64,000 nt of DNA from Candidatus Butyricicoccus avistercoris (GCA_019113005.1 DXIE01000032.1:1-64000); one strand, 5' to 3'; shown: positions 16,229 through 25,259, numbered from the stretch's first letter. Notes: generated by a model not told the origin, from the letters alone. A program made the numbers and translations.

Positions 16229-17923
16229 ATGAATTTTATGGAAAATGCAAGAATACAGGCTGCAAATATTGTTAAGGCGGCATATGACAAAGCTGTTTTA
16301 AAAGGTTCACTGCCACAAGCAGAATTACCAAAAATAGCAGTTGAAACACCAAAAGATGCAAGCAACGGCGACTGGGCAAGCACAGTTGCTATGCAGTGTG
16401 CAAAATTACTTCGTATGCCACCAAGAAAAATAGCAGAAGCTTTAGTAGAAAATATGGAGCTTAATGGCACATATTTTTCTAAGGTAGACATTGCAGGTGC
16501 AGGTTTTATAAATTTCACATATAATATGGATTGGTATAAAAATGCACTTAAAACCGCTGTTTTAGAGGGTGAAAACTACGGTAAAACCAAGCTTGAAAAC
16601 CCAGAAAAAATTATGGTTGAATTTGTATCTGCAAACCCAACAGGTCCTATGCATATGGGCAATGCTCGTGGCGGTGTACTCGGTGACTGTTTGGCTGAGG
16701 TTTTAAGCTGGGCAGGTCATGATGTAACAAGAGAATTTTATATAAATGATGCTGGCAATCAGGTGGACAAGTTCGCTCATTCTGTTGAAGGCAGATATAT
16801 TCAGATTATCAAGGGTGAAGATGCTATCGAGTTTGACCCTTCTTGGTATCAAGGTGCAGATATCAAGGAGTTAGCTCAAATGCTTGTTGATGCTCATGGT
16901 GACAAGCTGCTTGATATGACAGAAGAAGAACGTTTTGATGCTATTGTTGGTTTTGGTCTGCCTCATAATATCGAGAAAATGCAACGTGATTTAGCACGTT
17001 ATAAAATCACTTATGATGTATGGTTTAGAGAAAGCACACTTCATCAGTCTGGTGCAGTTGAGGAAACTGTTAAAATGCTTTCAGATGCTGGCGTGACATA
17101 TGAAAAAGATGGTGCTTTATGGCTACGCTCTACCGCATTTGGTGCAGAAAAAGATGATGTGCTTCGTCGAGCAAATGGTTTTTACACTTATTTTGCGGCT
17201 GATATTGCGTATCATAGAAATAAGTTTGAAACACGTCATTTCGACAGAGTAATTAACATTTGGGGTGCTGACCACCATGGTCATGTGGCACGTCTGCAAA
17301 GAGCTTTAGATGCTATTGGTTTAAATGGTTCTGAGCGTCTTGAAATCGTACTAATGCAGCTTGTGCGTATGATGCAAGGCGGTGAAGTTGTGCGTATGAG
17401 TAAGCGTACAGGTAAGAGCCTAACCCTTTCTGACCTGCTTGACGAAATTCCAGTTGATGCAGCTCGTTTCTTCTTTAACTCTCGTGCGGCTGAAACTCAG
17501 ATGGAATTTGACCTTGACCTTGCAGTAAAGCAGGATAGTGAAAACCCACTTTATTATGTCCAGTATGCTCATGCTCGTATCTGCTCTGTTATCAAGGGTG
17601 CAGCAGAAAATGGTCATGCACTTCCAAATGTAGAAGATGTTGATTTAACTGTTTTAACTGAAAACGATGAAAAGGCACTTATCCGTATTATTGCACAGCT
17701 ACCAGAAGAAATTATCAGTGCGGCAAATGACAGAGACCCATCTCAGATGAATAAGTATGGCGTAAGTCTTGCAGCTCAGTTCCACAGATTTTATAATTCT
17801 TGCCGAGTTAATGATGCAGAGCCAGCTATTCGTGATGCTCGTTTAATTCTATGTAAGGCGGCAGCTCAAACTATTAAAAATGTGCTTGGCATGATAGGTG
17901 TAGATGCTCCTGAGCATATGTAA
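16229..17923 (+). CDS. argS: Arginyl-tRNA synthetase
   Basis: 564 aa, class I. An N-terminal ArgS additional domain (1-110) is followed by the HIGH-like ANPTGPMHMGNARGG, the MSKRTGKS (KMSKS) loop near residue 391 and an all-alpha anticodon-binding DALR domain to the C-terminus ending GVDAPEHM. It charges tRNA-Arg. AGGAGAG lies 11 nt before the ATG. Confidence 0.97.
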   Translation: MNFMENARIQAANIVKAAYDKAVLKGSLPQAELPKIAVETPKDASNGDWASTVAMQCAKLLRMPPRKIAEALVENMELNGTYFSKVDIAGAGFINFTYNMDWYKNALKTAVLEGENYGKTKLENPEKIMVEFVSANPTGPMHMGNARGGVLGDCLAEVLSWAGHDVTREFYINDAGNQVDKFAHSVEGRYIQIIKGEDAIEFDPSWYQGADIKELAQMLVDAHGDKLLDMTEEERFDAIVGFGLPHNIEKMQRDLARYKITYDVWFRESTLHQSGAVEETVKMLSDAGVTYEKDGALWLRSTAFGAEKDDVLRRANGFYTYFAADIAYHRNKFETRHFDRVINIWGADHHGHVARLQRALDAIGLNGSERLEIVLMQLVRMMQGGEVVRMSKRTGKSLTLSDLLDEIPVDAARFFFNSRAAETQMEFDLDLAVKQDSENPLYYVQYAHARICSVIKGAAENGHALPNVEDVDLTVLTENDEKALIRIIAQLPEEIISAANDRDPSQMNKYGVSLAAQFHRFYNSCRVNDAEPAIRDARLILCKAAAQTIKNVLGMIGVDAPEHM

Positions 17924-17964
17924 TAATATATAATCCCCAATCCCATAAAAAGGAGGCGTTTTAA

Positions 17965-19458
17965 ATGTTTCGCCAAATCAAAAAAATTGCAGCAGTTGTT
18001 TTAGCCTCAGCTATTACTTTTACAAGTGCAGCGGCTTTTACAGGCACACCACAAACACAGTTTGACTTTATTTTACAAAAAATAGAGCAAAATAGCCTGT
18101 TTACTCAAGATAATGAGATGTCAAGTGAACAGGTAGCTAAGAAAAATGCTTATATTGAGCAAAATCCAGACAAGCTGCAACAGGTTGTAAATGATTATTT
18201 AAAAACACTTGATACTCACTCTATGTTTTTAACCAAAAGTCAGTATGAACAGGGTTTTTCTACACTGACTCAAACAAGTGGTATAGGTGTAACAGTACAA
18301 AATCAGAGTGGTAAAATTACAGTAATTGATGTGGAAAAGGGTAGTCCAGCAGACAATGCAGGCTTTAAATATGGGGATAGAATTACAAAAATAAATGATG
18401 TTTCCATAGAAAATATGGAGATGTCAAAAATCGGGGAAATGCTTAGGGGTGAAGCAGGAACTCAAGTAAAAATAACTATAATAAGAGATAACCAAACTCT
18501 TGACTTTACACTGACAAGAGCATATATTACACCAAGTTATGTATCAAATTATACTGTAGAGGACGGTATAGAATATATTCGAGTTGAGGCTATGGGTTCA
18601 CCAAGTGATTATAATGAATTTGAACAAATTTGGAACGGTCTTGATGAGAAAAATACAAAAGCAGTTATCTTAGATTTACGTTCTAATGGCGGTGGTCTTG
18701 TAGATGTTGCTTGGAAAATGGCTGACCTCATCATTGAAACAGATGGCACATATATGGGTGCTATAAGATGGCGTGAAGACCAAGGCGGTTTACAAAAGCA
18801 TTATTCAGAGGGAACAGGCTTGCCACTTAATAAAATCTGTGTTCTTGTAGATGAAAATACAGCTTCGGCAGCCGAACTTCTAGCGGGCGTATTAAAAGAA
18901 ACTGGTACTGCTGAGGTTGTTGGCACTACTACTTATGGTAAAGGTCAAGGTCAATACCATTTTGATATGCTTTCATCAAAATATAAGCTTGTTATAACAT
19001 GTATGGAGATGAATCTGCCTATATCTGGTTGCTGGGAAGGCAAGGGCATAACCCCTACTGTTAAAGTGGCAGACAATAATATTATAGATGAGGCTTTATC
19101 TCAGTTGCCAGCGATAGATGTAAATTCAACTATAAAATATGGAGATAAATCAGAGCAGGTTCATGCAATTTCAGGAAGATTATATCTTTTAGGATATATG
19201 GACACAGTTCAAACTACATTTGATACTAATATGCTTTCAGCTCTAAGACAGTTCCAAACTGATGAAGGGTTAACTGCTGGTATTTCCGCAGGTTCTAAGA
19301 CATTTGAAAAGCTCGAAACTAAGATAAATGAGCTTAAAGCTATTGGTGAGGGCACTGGTGATAGCTGTTATGATACTGCACTTGAGCTTTGCAAAAAAGC
19401 AGCGGCTGAACCAATTCGTTATACTTCACTTTCAGACGGCAGTTTTAAGGCTGCATAA
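17965..19458 (+). CDS. C-terminal processing (S41) peptidase with PDZ and peptidoglycan-binding domains
   Basis: 497 aa. A signal peptide or anchor covers 1-25, the PDZ domain about 100-185 (GSPADNAGFKYGDRITKIND), and the S41 core has nucleophile Ser301 (NTASAAE) and Lys326 (TYGKGQG). A PG_binding_1 repeat covers about 380-440 (AISGRLYLLGYMDT, LRQFQTDEG). It acts outside the membrane on proteins at the wall, like CtpA/CtpB. A sporulation role as for CtpB is possible but not shown. AGGAGGCG lies upstream. Confidence 0.93.
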   Translation: MFRQIKKIAAVVLASAITFTSAAAFTGTPQTQFDFILQKIEQNSLFTQDNEMSSEQVAKKNAYIEQNPDKLQQVVNDYLKTLDTHSMFLTKSQYEQGFSTLTQTSGIGVTVQNQSGKITVIDVEKGSPADNAGFKYGDRITKINDVSIENMEMSKIGEMLRGEAGTQVKITIIRDNQTLDFTLTRAYITPSYVSNYTVEDGIEYIRVEAMGSPSDYNEFEQIWNGLDEKNTKAVILDLRSNGGGLVDVAWKMADLIIETDGTYMGAIRWREDQGGLQKHYSEGTGLPLNKICVLVDENTASAAELLAGVLKETGTAEVVGTTTYGKGQGQYHFDMLSSKYKLVITCMEMNLPISGCWEGKGITPTVKVADNNIIDEALSQLPAIDVNSTIKYGDKSEQVHAISGRLYLLGYMDTVQTTFDTNMLSALRQFQTDEGLTAGISAGSKTFEKLETKINELKAIGEGTGDSCYDTALELCKKAAAEPIRYTSLSDGSFKAA

Positions 19459-19489
19459 TCAACAATCGGAAAATAAAATGGGAGGAAAT

Positions 19490-20509
19490 ATGGAACCCCG
19501 TCAATCTTGTACACGTCAGATAATTATAGAAGCAAAAGATGAAGCTTTCATTTTGGCAAATAAAAATCATATAGCTGCGGTTACAACACATTCTAAAGAT
19601 GAGTTTATTAAAACCGAAAAAATAGGTCATTTACCTTATGGAATAGCTATTAAATGCCCTAAAAAGCAAGAAGAATTAGAATTTCCAGTGATAGAACAGT
19701 ATATTGCACTTTGCAAAAAGCATTTTAAAACTCAAATGCATGATAAGGCTGCATTTTATTATTTATATGGTGCAGATGATTTTCAGTCTTTAAGAGCTGC
19801 GGTTATTGCTATGACCGATTTATGCGGAAAAACTATTGTAACTGAAATTCATGTAGGTGAAGATGCCAGAATGCAAGATAATACAGATGCTCTTGCTGCC
19901 TTGGGAGTTTTACAGCGTATAGGTGTGTCAACAATGGTGTTTACATCTGATGCACCAGAACAGCTAGAAGATACTTTGGAAAGAGTTGCACCTTATGCTA
20001 GAATTTCCATAGGTGTGCGTGTACCTACGGAGTGGCTTAATGATAATATTAAGTTAACTAATGTTGAAATGCTACTGCCAGATGAAAGCGAAAATGCAGA
20101 TATGCTTTGCAATGCACTTAAAAAATATAAGTCGGGCAGAACGGCTAGCCGTGACCACGATGACTATATTTTAGCACCAGATGGCAGAGATGCTCATTTT
20201 ATTGACGCTGTTACAGATATTTCTGATGAAATAGAATGTGACCATAAACTTCAGGAGCGACTTCTTGAAATAGAAGACGAAGAAGCTGCGGCTCTTAAAC
20301 TGATGCTCACAGAGGAAGATGACCTTTATAATCTTGAAGAAGACCTTTATATGTTAACTCGTCCTGTGTGTCTTTGTGCTGCAACTCCTGAGCTTTTAGA
20401 AAAAGCTCTTAGAATTTATTCAGGTCTTGCGATTTATGACGGTACTTGGGAGCTTACACCTGAAGTCGCTAAATATTTTTGTGAAAAATATGGCATGATT
20501 TTATTATAA
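19490..20509 (+). CDS. Homocysteine S-methyltransferase/pterin-domain-like protein, catalytically degenerate
   Basis: 339 aa from ATG 19490, which has GGAGGA 4 nt upstream. Residues about 120-185 (DALAALGVLQRIGVST, DAPEQLEDTLERVAPY) resemble the late barrel of homocysteine methyltransferases, and the end (TPELLEKALRIYSGLAIYDG) resembles the start of a pterin-binding domain. The zinc cysteines (GxNC and GGCCG) that such enzymes need are absent, and an acidic linker replaces them. It would not be an active methionine synthase; a binding role is possible. The resemblance is judged by eye and is moderate. Confidence 0.5.
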   Translation: MEPRQSCTRQIIIEAKDEAFILANKNHIAAVTTHSKDEFIKTEKIGHLPYGIAIKCPKKQEELEFPVIEQYIALCKKHFKTQMHDKAAFYYLYGADDFQSLRAAVIAMTDLCGKTIVTEIHVGEDARMQDNTDALAALGVLQRIGVSTMVFTSDAPEQLEDTLERVAPYARISIGVRVPTEWLNDNIKLTNVEMLLPDESENADMLCNALKKYKSGRTASRDHDDYILAPDGRDAHFIDAVTDISDEIECDHKLQERLLEIEDEEAAALKLMLTEEDDLYNLEEDLYMLTRPVCLCAATPELLEKALRIYSGLAIYDGTWELTPEVAKYFCEKYGMILL

Positions 20510-20537
20510 TTTTATATTTTGAAAAGAGGTATTAAAA

Positions 20538-21512
20538 TTGGATTGGACCGAAGTTACTATATTTACTTCAACAGAGGGTATTATGCCTGTTACTGATTTG
20601 CTAGATGAGCAAGGCATAGAAGGCTATGCTCTTGAAGATGCGGCAGACTTTGAGGAGTTTTTACAGGATACTGAAATATATTGGGATTACGTTGACGAAA
20701 ACCTAAAAAAAGAGCTTTCATCTCAAGAAACTAAAATTAAAATTTATCTTTCCGATGATGAGGAGGGCAGAACACAATATAAACTGCTTTGTGAAAAATT
20801 AAATGAGCTTAAAAATAGAGATGAAAATAATGCTTATGGCAGACTTGTAACCGAAACAAGTCTTACCCGTCAAGAGGATTGGGAATGGGGTTGGAAACAG
20901 TATTTCAAGCCATTTCCAGTTGGTAAAACCTTTATAATTAAGCCATCATGGGAAACAGTAGACGATACCGAGGGCAGAACTATACTGGAAATAGACCCTG
21001 CTTCTAGCTTTGGTACAGGCACACATGATACAACCCAGCTTTGTATAACTGCACTTGAGGAAACCATTAAAGGCGGAGAAAAACTGCTTGATATGGGTAC
21101 TGGTTCAGGTATTCTTGCAATCGCTGCGGGTATGCTTGGCGCTATACCTGACACCATTGTTGATATAGATGAGCATTGTTTAACCTGTGCCGCTGAAAAC
21201 GCAGAGCGAAATAATGTAATATTGGGCAGAAAACTGCATGGTGATGCACTTAAAAATCCTGCTCTTGCTGAGGAAATCGGCAAGGATTATGATATTATTG
21301 TTGCTAATATTGTTGCAGATGTAATAATCGGTATGAGCAATATGTTCTGGGACAAGCTAAAAGATAATGGCACTTTAATCTGCTCAGGCATATTAAATGA
21401 ACGTGCAGATGAGGTGGAAAATGCACTTGTTAAGACAGGTTTTGATATTTTGAAACGTCAGGCAAGTGATGATTGGACAGCTTTTACTGCAAAAAAATGC
21501 TTAGGGGTATAA
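20538..21512 (+). CDS. prmA: Ribosomal protein L11 methyltransferase
   Basis: 324 aa from a TTG start (20538) after AAGAGGT. The N-terminal substrate-recognition domain WTEVTIFTSTEG is followed by a linker with WGWKQYFKPFPVG and the SAM-binding core LDMGTGSGILAIAAG, DIDEHC and IVANIVADVI. It trimethylates L11. Its partner rsmE follows after 1 nt, a common prmA-rsmE pairing. Confidence 0.95.
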   Translation: MDWTEVTIFTSTEGIMPVTDLLDEQGIEGYALEDAADFEEFLQDTEIYWDYVDENLKKELSSQETKIKIYLSDDEEGRTQYKLLCEKLNELKNRDENNAYGRLVTETSLTRQEDWEWGWKQYFKPFPVGKTFIIKPSWETVDDTEGRTILEIDPASSFGTGTHDTTQLCITALEETIKGGEKLLDMGTGSGILAIAAGMLGAIPDTIVDIDEHCLTCAAENAERNNVILGRKLHGDALKNPALAEEIGKDYDIIVANIVADVIIGMSNMFWDKLKDNGTLICSGILNERADEVENALVKTGFDILKRQASDDWTAFTAKKCLGV

Positions 21513-21513
21513 A

Positions 21514-22245
21514 ATGCCAAGATTTTTTATTGATGAAAAGCCAAAAGGCGAGGAAATAATAATAACAGGTGAAGATGCACACCATATAACAAAAGTGCTT
21601 CGCATGAAAATAGGCGAAGAATTAGTTATTTGCGACTGCCAAGGCAATGATTATAATTGTGAAATAGAAAGCTTGCAAAAAGATGCTGTTTGCTGTAAAA
21701 TTATAGAAATAACCGAGTCTGTGGGTGAAGCTAAAGCTGATGTAACACTTTTTATGGCTTTGCCAAAAGGCGATAAAATGGACTTTATCGTACAAAAGGC
21801 AGTAGAACTCGGTGCTAAAAAAATTGTGCCTTATATAGCAAAAAGAAGTGTTTCACGCCCAGATGAAAAATCAATGCGTAAAAAATGCGATAGATGGCGT
21901 AAAATAGCTAAAGAAGCTGCAATGCAATCAGGTCGTGGCATTATACCTGAAGTTTGCAATGTTTTAACACATAAAGATGCTGTAAAACAAGCTAGTGAGT
22001 ATCAGTTTGCACTATTTCTATATGAAAATGAGCAAGAAACAGGTATTAAAAGTGTTTTATCTCAAAAGGAAATTTCATCTGCGGCTCTTATGATAGGCCC
22101 AGAAGGTGGCTTTGATGATAGCGAAGTTAAGCTGGCAATAGATGCTAATATGCAAAGTGTTTCACTAGGTAAACGTATTTTAAGGTGTGAAACTGCACCG
22201 CTTGTAGCACTCAGTATTGTTATGTACGAAAGCGGAAATATTTAA
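21514..22245 (+). CDS. rsmE: 16S rRNA (uracil1498-N3)-methyltransferase
   Basis: 243 aa. An N-terminal PUA-like part (HHITKVLRMKIGEELVICD) precedes a SPOUT knot with IGPEGGFDDSEV and SLGKRILRCETAPL, the SAM-binding trefoil. It methylates U1498 in the decoding region. It starts 1 nt after prmA and is translationally coupled to it. Confidence 0.96.
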   Translation: MPRFFIDEKPKGEEIIITGEDAHHITKVLRMKIGEELVICDCQGNDYNCEIESLQKDAVCCKIIEITESVGEAKADVTLFMALPKGDKMDFIVQKAVELGAKKIVPYIAKRSVSRPDEKSMRKKCDRWRKIAKEAAMQSGRGIIPEVCNVLTHKDAVKQASEYQFALFLYENEQETGIKSVLSQKEISSAALMIGPEGGFDDSEVKLAIDANMQSVSLGKRILRCETAPLVALSIVMYESGNI

Positions 22246-22268
22246 ATTTTAGACTGGAGTTGATTTTT

Positions 22269-23042
22269 TTGGCGGCAAATAATGTGCCTCAAAAGGAGAA
22301 AGAAGAATATATTACTAATAAAGTTTTAGTTGTTTTTAGCTTGTGTCTTGGCGGTGTATTGCTGCTTATGGGCGTTAAAAACCTTGTTAGTAATGGTGTT
22401 TCATACCTTACAGGTATAATGGTTGTAAAAGTGCTTATAGGTATTTCAGCAGTCGGTGTAATTGCAGGATTATTTATGATGATTCGTGAAATTAAAAATC
22501 ATATAAATACATCTATGAAAATTATAACAGGACGAAATGTTTTACTCACATTTACTATTTCTCTTGTTATTTTCGTTTTAATATATTATTTTTTATTCCC
22601 TGTATTTAAAATCTTTTTCGCTTTACTGCCTGCACTCGCTGTGTATTATCTAATTTACCACTCATATCAGCCTGAGTTTGTGGCAATAGCATTCAATGGT
22701 GGTATTGCGGCGGTATTATTGTTTATTATAAGACGTGCTCTTTCAAGTGCTAACTTTAAATATCTAGTTTATGCATGTGTAGCAGTTATGGTTGTTTATT
22801 TATTAGCTCAAATTATTGTTGTTTCTAAGATTAAGGCTAATAATGGCACTTTAAAAATCAAAAATAAAGAATATAACTTTAATTTCTCTAAAAATGCATA
22901 TACTATGCTATTTGTAACTCCTGTTGTTATGACTATTTTGGTTTTAGTGGGAGCTTTTACAAGCGTGGCACTTTATGCTATTTTTGCTGTGGCTGCATAT
23001 TTATTTGTTACAGCAGTATACTATACTGTGAAATTAATGTAA
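22269..23042 (+). CDS. Multi-pass membrane protein, not recognised
   Basis: 257 aa from TTG 22269, chosen because CTGGAG ends 9 nt upstream; a TTG at 22260 touches that site. About seven hydrophobic helices are arranged in pairs, with short charged loops and no extracellular domain. No family motif is seen. It lies 23 nt after rsmE in the same operon and ends before a hairpin. Genes of this position in Clostridia are mostly uncharacterised; no function is claimed. Confidence 0.75.
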   Translation: MAANNVPQKEKEEYITNKVLVVFSLCLGGVLLLMGVKNLVSNGVSYLTGIMVVKVLIGISAVGVIAGLFMMIREIKNHINTSMKIITGRNVLLTFTISLVIFVLIYYFLFPVFKIFFALLPALAVYYLIYHSYQPEFVAIAFNGGIAAVLLFIIRRALSSANFKYLVYACVAVMVVYLLAQIIVVSKIKANNGTLKIKNKEYNFNFSKNAYTMLFVTPVVMTILVLVGAFTSVALYAIFAVAAYLFVTAVYYTVKLM

Positions 23043-23049
23043 AATATAG

Positions 23050-23080
23050 GCGGATAGTTATTTAAACTGTCCGCTTTAAC
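23050..23080 (+). terminator. Attenuator hairpin
   Basis: Stem GCGGATAGTT/AACTGTCCGC (one G-U), loop of 5, then TTTAACTCTTTTT. It may reduce expression of the lipoprotein gene that follows. Confidence 0.55.
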
Positions 23081-23101
23081 TCTTTTTGGAGGTGTTATTT
23101 T

Positions 23102-23845
23102 ATGAAACGTATACTGGCTTTTTTAGCTTTATCTGTTGTTATACTTTCGGGTTGTGAATCACCACTCAAAAAAACAGATTCTCCACTTGATACAGCAATA
23201 GAAATGAAAAATGCTTTGGAGAATGATAAAACAAGTGGTTTGTTTATGATGAAAAATATAGATGGTGATTTAATTTTTGACAGCCTAGAAGCAATATATC
23301 CGTTTGCATTCTCTTTAGAGCTAGTTTCATATCAAATAGGACTTACAGAAATAAGTGTCAATATACCTAACAATGCACAGCAAATGCAAGCTAAAGCACT
23401 AGCTGAAAAAATAGCTGTAAATCAGACTAAGGGGCTTGAAACTGCACAAGATAAACTTGCGGCACTGCATGACTATTTAATATTAAACTGTAAATATGAT
23501 GTAGAGGCAGCAGAGCAAGAAGTGCTAGATGGTACAAGTGCACCTTTTACCGCTTATGGTGCGTTGGTAGATGGCAAAGCCGTATGCTCAGGCTATGCAA
23601 GGGCTTTTATGATGATGTGTGAGGTGGTAGGAATTGAATGTATATACATATCTGATTCTGAGATGAACCATAGCTGGAATGCTGTTAAAATAGATGATGA
23701 GATTTACTATATAGATTGTACATTTGATGACCCTATTCCAGACCAAGGAGAAAGAATAATTCGTGAATATTTTTTAAAAACAGGTGAAGAACTTAAAAAA
23801 ACACATACTTGGAATGACAACTTTTATGAGCAAATAATAGACTAA
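23102..23845 (+). CDS. Transglutaminase-like lipoprotein
   Basis: 247 aa. The lipobox LSGC gives mature Cys18. The transglutaminase-like core has Cys162 (GKAVCSGYARAF), His190 (MNHSWNAV) and Asp205 (YYIDCTFDD), the papain-like triad, so it is probably an active cysteine hydrolase or crosslinker at the cell surface. Substrates are unknown; related proteins are found near wall genes. GGAGGTG lies upstream. Confidence 0.88.
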   Translation: MKRILAFLALSVVILSGCESPLKKTDSPLDTAIEMKNALENDKTSGLFMMKNIDGDLIFDSLEAIYPFAFSLELVSYQIGLTEISVNIPNNAQQMQAKALAEKIAVNQTKGLETAQDKLAALHDYLILNCKYDVEAAEQEVLDGTSAPFTAYGALVDGKAVCSGYARAFMMMCEVVGIECIYISDSEMNHSWNAVKIDDEIYYIDCTFDDPIPDQGERIIREYFLKTGEELKKTHTWNDNFYEQIID

Positions 23846-23918
23846 AAACGCTAAAAACAGTGGTTTTTACAACTTTAAAAAACAACGTAAAAAATTATAA
23901 AAAATATGAAAAAAAGTG

Positions 23919-23947
23919 TTGACAAATGGGGCATAAGTGTATATAAT
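23919..23947 (+). promoter_or_regulatory. Consensus promoter of the Met-Glu-Val tRNA operon
   Basis: Perfect TTGACA (23919-23924), 17-bp spacer, perfect TATAAT (23942-23947). The start is near 23954, leaving a 60-nt leader before the first tRNA. Confidence 0.88.
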
Positions 23948-23954
23948 AAATCAT

Positions 23955-23998
23955 GTCGCTGATGAGTGACGGCAAACGAAAGCCGACAACGAAACGAC
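23955..23998 (+). ncRNA. Structured tRNA-operon leader with hammerhead-like core
   Basis: GTCG (23955-23958) pairs with CGAC (23995-23998), enclosing CTGATGA and GAAA on opposite sides of a second stem (CGGC/GCCG, loop AAACGAAA, extended by GTG/CAAC with a bulge). CUGAUGA plus GAAA are the invariant hammerhead strands, but the third stem and an NUH cleavage site are missing, so self-cleavage is not expected. It could be a leader for processing or antitermination. Confidence 0.4.
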
Positions 23999-24014
23999 AA
24001 CAACTTAACAAAAT

Positions 24015-24091
24015 GGCGGTATAGCTTAGTTGGCTAGAGCGTTCGGTTCATACCCGAAAGGTCATTGGTTCAAGTCCAATTACCGCTACCA
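24015..24091 (+). tRNA. tRNA-Met (CAT), elongator-like
   Basis: Cloverleaf with acceptor GGCGGTA/TACCGCT and encoded CCA, anticodon loop TTCATAC. The resemblance to Bacillus elongator tRNA-Met is recalled, not computed. There is no run of three G-C pairs in the anticodon stem, so it is not an initiator. Confidence 0.95.
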
Positions 24092-24095
24092 TTTT

Positions 24096-24170
24096 GGCCC
24101 GTTGGTCAAGCGGTTAAGACACCGCCCTTTCACGGCGGTAACACGGGTTCGAGTCCCGTACGGGTCACCA
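24096..24170 (+). tRNA. tRNA-Glu (TTC)
   Basis: Cloverleaf with acceptor GGCCCGT/ACGGGTC and encoded CCA; the anticodon loop CTTTCAC gives TTC. It starts 5 nt after tRNA-Met. Confidence 0.97.
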
Positions 24171-24174
24171 TTTC

Positions 24175-24250
24175 GGAAGTTTAGCTCAGCTGGGAGAGCA
24201 TCTGCCTTACAAGCAGAGGGTCAGCGGTTCGAGCCCGTTAACTTCCACCA
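24175..24250 (+). tRNA. tRNA-Val (TAC)
   Basis: Cloverleaf with acceptor GGAAGTT/AACTTCC and encoded CCA; the anticodon loop CTTACAA gives TAC. Confidence 0.97.
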
Positions 24251-24252
24251 TT

Positions 24253-24281
24253 AAAACACGCATGCAAATGCGTGTTTTTTT
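24253..24281 (+). terminator. Terminator of the second tRNA operon
   Basis: A perfect stem AAAACACGCAT/ATGCGTGTTTT with loop GCAA and a T run. Confidence 0.92.
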
Positions 24282-24303
24282 GTGCTTTAAAATATTTGAG
24301 GTG

Positions 24304-24831
24304 TCAAGATATTAACACCCCAAATGCTCCAGATAAAAATGCTTCGCTGAAAAAATATCCCAAGCATATTAAAACTGTATTCCAAATTGTAATTCCTATA
24401 CTTGAATAGATTATATATTCTCTTATATCCATTTGTAAAAGTCCCGCTGGAATAGAAACTATTGTTCTAAGCATGGGAATAAGTCTGCATATCATAAGTG
24501 CTTTGCCGCCACCATGTTCAAGCCTTTTATGACACTGATTTACAAAATCATGGAACTTTTTGCTTTTACCAAAAAATTTATTTAAAAGTGGTGCTCCGCC
24601 AAAATAACATATACCATACATCACAATAGAGCCAATAAGACCAGCAAGCACTGATACAAATATACATAAAATAAGATTATGTCCGCTTTGTGCTATAAGC
24701 ACCCCAACAGCTGGCATTATAATTCCCGCTGGAAACCCTGGAAGATTTAAATATTCACAGAAAAATACAGCCGCCATCATTGGCAAACCATATTGCTCAA
24801 AAAGCCTTATAACATTTTGTATGCTGTCCAT
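24304..24831 (-). CDS. DedA-family membrane protein
   Basis: 175 aa. The DedA/SNARE-associated pattern is visible: FCEYLNLPGFPAGIIMP, a Gly-rich central helix, GKSKKFHDF and the conserved RLIPMLRTIVSIPAGLLQM, with about five TM segments. Family members take part in lipid flipping (for example undecaprenyl phosphate recycling) and membrane-potential homeostasis. It is slightly shorter than most DedA proteins. A terminator of the upstream minus-strand gene precedes it. Confidence 0.92.
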   Translation of the reverse strand: MDSIQNVIRLFEQYGLPMMAAVFFCEYLNLPGFPAGIIMPAVGVLIAQSGHNLILCIFVSVLAGLIGSIVMYGICYFGGAPLLNKFFGKSKKFHDFVNQCHKRLEHGGGKALMICRLIPMLRTIVSIPAGLLQMDIREYIIYSSIGITIWNTVLICLGYFFSEAFLSGAFGVLIS

Positions 24832-24868
24832 TTTATTTTCACCGTCCTTATATTTTAAATAATAACAA

Positions 24869-24902
24869 CAGGCGATAGCCTATGCAAGGGCTACCGCCTG
24901 AA
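24869..24902 (-). terminator. Terminator of the small membrane gene
   Basis: On the minus strand CAGGCGGTAGCC pairs with GGCTATCGCCTG (G-U allowed), followed by TTGTTATTAT. Confidence 0.7.
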
Positions 24903-24922
24903 TTTAAAAAACCGTTAATAAC

Positions 24923-25204
24923 TTAAAATAAAGGAATGGAATAAATTGTGCTTAATATCCATAATGAACTGACTATTCCAGCACCAGCTAAGCCAGATAA
25001 AAATAAATGTAAGTTTGTCCAGCGTTTGCGTACATATTTTTTTACATGAGGTTTGCCAAGATATTGCTCAGCTATATTACAGGCTTCTTTCATAACATCA
25101 TTTGTCTTTGGTGGCTTATCTTTGACTATAAATATTGCCTGTTCAAATACATCAGAATCTGATGGCTGTACTACTACTATACGTCTTGAAATCCCTTTGA
25201 CCAT
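24923..25204 (-). CDS. Small protein with one C-terminal membrane helix, not recognised
   Basis: 93 aa from the second ATG (25204); AAGGAG lies 7 nt before it and only 1 nt before the first ATG. The N-terminal part (GISRRIVVVQPSDSDVFEQAIFIVKD) forms strands and a helix, and residues about 68-90 make a TM segment. The same N-terminal pattern recurs, as I recall, in other Oscillospiraceae genomes. The function is unknown. It is downstream of spoIIE on the same strand (gap 55 nt), so co-transcription is possible. Confidence 0.7.
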   Translation of the reverse strand: MVKGISRRIVVVQPSDSDVFEQAIFIVKDKPPKTNDVMKEACNIAEQYLGKPHVKKYVRKRWTNLHLFLSGLAGAGIVSSLWILSTIYSIPLF

Positions 25205-25259
25205 AAGCATACTCCTTATTTAATTCACGATAAGAAAATTATGCCCTTTTTATGGTGTT

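Noticed and set aside
23955..23998. A self-cleaving hammerhead ribozyme
   Set aside because: CTGATGA and GAAA are there, but the closing GTCG/CGAC stem leaves no place for the third stem and no NUH cleavage site. Kept only as a hammerhead-like structure.
24030..24254. ORF of 74 codons over the Met-Glu-Val tRNA genes
   Set aside because: It lies wholly in three clear tRNA genes.
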